NCBI RefSeq assembly: GCF_005405905.1
Contig: NZ_BJHU01000026.1
Coordinates: forward strand, 186,001 to 250,000
Length of the DNA stretch: 64,000 nt
Direction: 5' to 3'
DNA from: Acidovorax sp. NB1
GTDB taxonomy: Bacteria > Pseudomonadota > Gammaproteobacteria > Burkholderiales > Burkholderiaceae_C
Below the pieces are notes generated by a model that did no database searches, had not been told where the DNA came from, and saw nothing but the letters and a program-made list of their open reading frames with translations. Made by a program: the position numbers and the translations under genes. Positions 61,088 through 64,000 of this stretch are shown here, piece by piece; positions within the stretch are counted from its first letter, which is position 1, and each line of letters begins with the position of its first letter.

Positions 61088-62782
61088 ATGTCTGCTGTTG
61101 CTGAAGTCCCTCTCAATCCGCTCCCGCCGCCCGCCAGTCCCAACTGGCTGCAGCGGCTGTCCGCCCTCGACCGGGCGCAGCGCATGCGGCTGGGCGTGGG
61201 CGTGGCGCTGCTGGTCGCTGCTGCCGTGGCTGCCATTGTCATGGGGCGCCAGCCCGACTACCGGGTGCTGTTCGCCAACCTGAACGACAAGGATGGCGGC
61301 GCCATCGTGGCCCAGCTGTCGCAGATGAATGTGCCCTACAAACACTCCGAAGGGGGCGGTGCCATCCTGATTCCGGCAGACCGGGTGCACGACGTGCGCC
61401 TGCGCCTGGCCACCCAGGGACTGCCCAAGGGCTCGGTGGCTGGTTTCGAACTGATGGAATCCAGCAAGTTCGGGATGACGCAGTTTCAGGAGCGCCTGAA
61501 CTTCCAGCGTGGCCTGGAGGGCGAGCTGACCCGCTCCATCCAGGCGCTGTCGTCGGTACAAGGTGCGCGCGTGCACTTGGCGCTGCCCAACCAGAACGGG
61601 TTCTTCCGCGAGCAGCAAAAGCCCTCGGCATCGGTGCTGGTGAGCCTGCACCCCGGCCGCATCCTGGACCGTGCCCAGCTGGCTGGCATCGTGCATTTGG
61701 TGGCTTCCAGCGTGCCAGAGTTGTCTCCCTCGGCCGTCAGCGTGCTGGACGACACGGGCAAGCTGCTGTCGCAGACGCCCGATACCGCCGCCGGGGCCGA
61801 AGTGAATGCGCAGCAGCTGCTGTATGTGCAGCAGATCGAGCAGCAGTACACCCGCCGCATCATGGACATCCTTGAGCCCGTGGTGGGCCGGGACAACGTC
61901 AAGGCCCAGGTCACGGCCGAAGTGGATTTCACGCAGACAGAGTCCACCTCCGAGCAGTTCCGCCCCAACCAGACGCCCGACTCCAGCGCGGTGCGCAGCC
62001 AGCAGGTGCTGGAGAGCCGGGGCAGCTCCAGCAAGACCGCCACGGGTGTGCCCGGCGCGGTGGCCAACCAGCCACCCGCACCTTCGACCGCCCCCATCAA
62101 TGGCGCGAACCCCGCCCCCAATGCCGGCGGCCAGCAGGGCACGGAAGAGCAGACGAACAAGCGCGAGTCCACCACCAACTACGAAGTGGACAAGACCGTC
62201 CGCGTCACGCGCGGCAGCACAGGCGCCGTCAAGCGCCTGAGCGCGGCCGTGGTGGTGAACTACCAGTCTGGCGAGGACAAGGGCAAGCCGATCACCAAGG
62301 CGCTCACGCCCGAACAGATCGAGCAGATGACGGCCCTGGTGCGCGAGACCATTGGCTTCAACAAGGATCGGGGGGACTCGGTCAACCTCATGAACACGCC
62401 GTTCCAGGTGGCTGCGGTGCCTTCCACTGACGTTCCGCTGTGGAAGCAGCCTGAGGTCGTCGATCTGGCCAAGACCTTTGCGTGGCCGGTGGGTGCGGTG
62501 CTGTTTGCTGCGCTGGTGCTGCTGGGCCTGGTGCGGCCCGCACTCAAGGCGCCTGCACCAGCCAAGGCCAGCGCCGCACCGGTGCCCGGTGGCCAGCTCG
62601 ATGCCCTGGAGGCCGACACGCCCGAGCGCCCCGCGCTGCCCGCACCGTCCAGGAAGGACGAAGCGGTGCCCGCGACCCCCGAGCAACTGCGCCTGGAAGA
62701 CGCGCGCGTGCTTGCCAAGGAGAATCCGGTCGCTGTGGCGAACATTCTCAAGACCTGGCTCAACGGCGACGCCGCCGCCTAG
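61088..62782 (+). CDS. fliF: Flagellar MS-ring protein FliF
   Basis: 564 residues. Two membrane helices (about 37-55 and near 460-480) flank periplasmic ring-building motifs: DYRVLFANLNDKDGGAIVAQL, LPKGSVAGFELMESSKFGMTQFQERLNFQRGLEGEL and ARVHLALPNQNGFF. The cytoplasmic tail ends EQLRLEDARVLAKENPVAVANILKTWLNGD, the FliG-binding site. I start at the ATG at 61088. First gene of the rightward fliF-fliG-fliH operon, 24 bases before fliG. Confidence 0.96.
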   Translation: MSAVAEVPLNPLPPPASPNWLQRLSALDRAQRMRLGVGVALLVAAAVAAIVMGRQPDYRVLFANLNDKDGGAIVAQLSQMNVPYKHSEGGGAILIPADRVHDVRLRLATQGLPKGSVAGFELMESSKFGMTQFQERLNFQRGLEGELTRSIQALSSVQGARVHLALPNQNGFFREQQKPSASVLVSLHPGRILDRAQLAGIVHLVASSVPELSPSAVSVLDDTGKLLSQTPDTAAGAEVNAQQLLYVQQIEQQYTRRIMDILEPVVGRDNVKAQVTAEVDFTQTESTSEQFRPNQTPDSSAVRSQQVLESRGSSSKTATGVPGAVANQPPAPSTAPINGANPAPNAGGQQGTEEQTNKRESTTNYEVDKTVRVTRGSTGAVKRLSAAVVVNYQSGEDKGKPITKALTPEQIEQMTALVRETIGFNKDRGDSVNLMNTPFQVAAVPSTDVPLWKQPEVVDLAKTFAWPVGAVLFAALVLLGLVRPALKAPAPAKASAAPVPGGQLDALEADTPERPALPAPSRKDEAVPATPEQLRLEDARVLAKENPVAVANILKTWLNGDAAA

Positions 62783-62806
62783 CCACCGATTGCACGGACT
62801 CCCACC

Positions 62807-63802
62807 ATGGACGACCAAGGCCTTCACGATGCCGCCATCATGCTGATGTCCCTCGGCGAAGAGGAGGCGGCCGAAGTATTCAAGCATTTCTCGCCCAAGG
62901 AAGTGCAGAAGCTGGGCGAAACCATTGCGCGCATGCGCTCGGTCTCGCGCGAGAAGGTGGACGAGGTCATCAACAAGTTCTCGAACGCTGCAGCCGCACA
63001 AAGCCTGCTGGTGTCCGACACGGGCAACTATGTGCGGGCTGTGCTCAAGCGCGCCCTGGGCGATGACAAGGCCGGGCTGCTGATCGACCGCATCCTGCAA
63101 GGGGGCGATGTCTCGGGCATCGAGAGCCTCAAGTGGATGGACCCGCTGTCGGTGGCCGAGCTGCTGCGCAACGAGCATCCGCAGATCGTGGCCGCCATCC
63201 TGGTGCACCTGGACAGCGACCAGGCCTCGGGCATCCTGATGCATCTGACAGACCGCCAGCGCAGCGAAATCCTGTTGCGCGTTGCCACGCTCGAAGGTAT
63301 CCAGCCCACGGCCCTCAAGGACCTCAACGAGGTGCTCTTCAAGGTGCTGGCGGGCGGCGACAAGATCCGCAAAAGCTCGCTCGGGGGCGTCAAGGCCGCC
63401 GCCGAAATCATCAACCTGCTGGGCGGCAACATGGACGCCGTGGTGCTCGAATCCATCCGGGGCTACGACCCGGACCTGGCCCAGAAGATCATGGACAAGA
63501 TGTTCGTGTTCGAGGATGTGCTAAAGCTCGACAACGCCGCCATCCAGTCTGTGCTCAAGGAAGTGGCGTCCGAGACCCTCATCGTGGCGCTCAAGGGCGC
63601 CGTGCCCGAGCTGCGCGAGAAGTTTCTGTCCAACATGTCGTCGCGTGCCGCCGAAGCGCTGCGCGAAGACCTGGAATCCCGTGGCCCGATGCGGCTGTCC
63701 GAAGTGGAAGCGCAGCAGAAGGAAATTCTCAAGACGATCCGGCGCCTGTCCGATGAAGGCCAGATCGTGATCGGAGGCGGCGGTGATGATGCCTTCGTCT
63801 AA
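62807..63802 (+). CDS. fliG: Flagellar motor switch protein FliG
   Basis: 331 residues, full length. LSVAELLRNEHPQIVAAILVHLDSDQASGIL and the C-terminal torque domain (MFVFEDVLKLDNAAIQSVLKEVASETLIVALKGAVPELREKFLSNMSSRAAE) are conserved, including the charged residues that meet MotA. It converts stator flow into rotation. Its stop overlaps the fliH start. Confidence 0.97.
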   Translation: MDDQGLHDAAIMLMSLGEEEAAEVFKHFSPKEVQKLGETIARMRSVSREKVDEVINKFSNAAAAQSLLVSDTGNYVRAVLKRALGDDKAGLLIDRILQGGDVSGIESLKWMDPLSVAELLRNEHPQIVAAILVHLDSDQASGILMHLTDRQRSEILLRVATLEGIQPTALKDLNEVLFKVLAGGDKIRKSSLGGVKAAAEIINLLGGNMDAVVLESIRGYDPDLAQKIMDKMFVFEDVLKLDNAAIQSVLKEVASETLIVALKGAVPELREKFLSNMSSRAAEALREDLESRGPMRLSEVEAQQKEILKTIRRLSDEGQIVIGGGGDDAFV

Positions 63803-64000
63803 CAACCAGCGGTCGTATTCGCGCTTCATCCCCAGCGAGGAAGTGGGCGACTTCAAGGCGTGGAAGTTCAGCGCGGTGGACGGCTCGGACCTCGTGGAGC
63901 CCGTGCCGGAGCCGGTGGCGGAAATCCCGGTCGAGGTTGATGAAGCCGCGCTGCAGGCGCAGCAGGAGCTGCTGCAGCAAGCCAGCGACGACGCCTATGC
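63786..64000 (+). CDS. fliH: Flagellar export apparatus stator FliH, 5' part
   Basis: Only the first 71 codons are inside the window: MMPSSNNQRSYSRFIPSEEV, then FKAWKFSAVDGSDL, a Pro/Glu-rich stretch and a Gln-rich helix (EAALQAQQELLQQASDDAY). This matches the variable N-terminus of FliH, which binds the FliI ATPase. It overlaps the fliG end by 17 bases and has GGAGG at 63773-63777. Assignment rests mainly on gene order (fliF-fliG-fliH). Confidence 0.8.
   Translation, partial: MMPSSNNQRSYSRFIPSEEVGDFKAWKFSAVDGSDLVEPVPEPVAEIPVEVDEAALQAQQELLQQASDDAY

Overview
This window is a high-GC chromosomal segment from a beta-proteobacterium. Protein families, the single-polar-flagellum style gene order (motAB-cheYZ-flhBAFG-fliA) and characteristic short AT-rich intergenic repeats point to Comamonadaceae, most likely an Acidovorax-like organism. 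This is inferred from style and remembered family patterns, not from a database search.

Layout. (1) 0.1-23 kb holds housekeeping and metabolic genes. It starts with a CoA-binding protein, a redoxin + DsbD pair, a giant AsmA-like DUF748 protein, an AlaX editing enzyme, a creatininase-family hydrolase and a histidine phosphatase. A long leftward run of small-molecule genes follows (LysE exporter, DMT exporter, DHCW-motif cupin, PLP aminotransferase, GST, two tandem PhzF proteins, VOC protein, second LysE, threonine dehydratase-like). A rightward MocR regulator diverges from the start of that run. An HDOD protein closes the region. (2) 23-36 kb is the flagellar rod/hook operon flgBCDEFGHIJKL (leftward), with divergent flgA and then flgM-flgN. 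(3) 36-45.6 kb is the leftward motA-motB-cheY-cheZ-flhB-flhA-flhF-flhG-fliA block. (4) 46-54.4 kb is a seven-gene nucleotide-sugar cassette (CDP-glucose synthesis, 4,6-dehydration, epimerase, C-methyltransferase, aminotransferase, two acyltransferases) facing a SPINDLY/OGT-like GT41 glycosyltransferase. I infer a flagellin glycosylation island. (5) 54.5-64 kb holds two divergent, about 91% identical flagellin genes, then fliD-fliS-fliT, fliE, and the start of the fliF-fliG-fliH basal-body/export operon, which runs off the window.

How it fits together: fliA (sigma-28) and flgM (anti-sigma) are both present. I can read good sigma-28 promoters (TAAAGTTT-N11-GCCGATAA type) upstream of flgM, of the rightward flagellin gene and of fliS. 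The glycosylation cassette lies between the motor genes and the flagellins, as expected for a strain-variable surface-decoration module.

Most striking non-gene structure: a dispersed repeat of about 50-65 bp occurs at least eight times. Besides intergenic copies, two copies (with a possible third) lie in frame inside genes. One forms the signal peptide of DsbD, one a surface segment of CDP-glucose 4,6-dehydratase, and the possible third a loop of the VOC protein. A second GC-rich repeat appears twice, each time next to a copy of the first. No tRNA, rRNA, CRISPR array or insertion sequence was seen.
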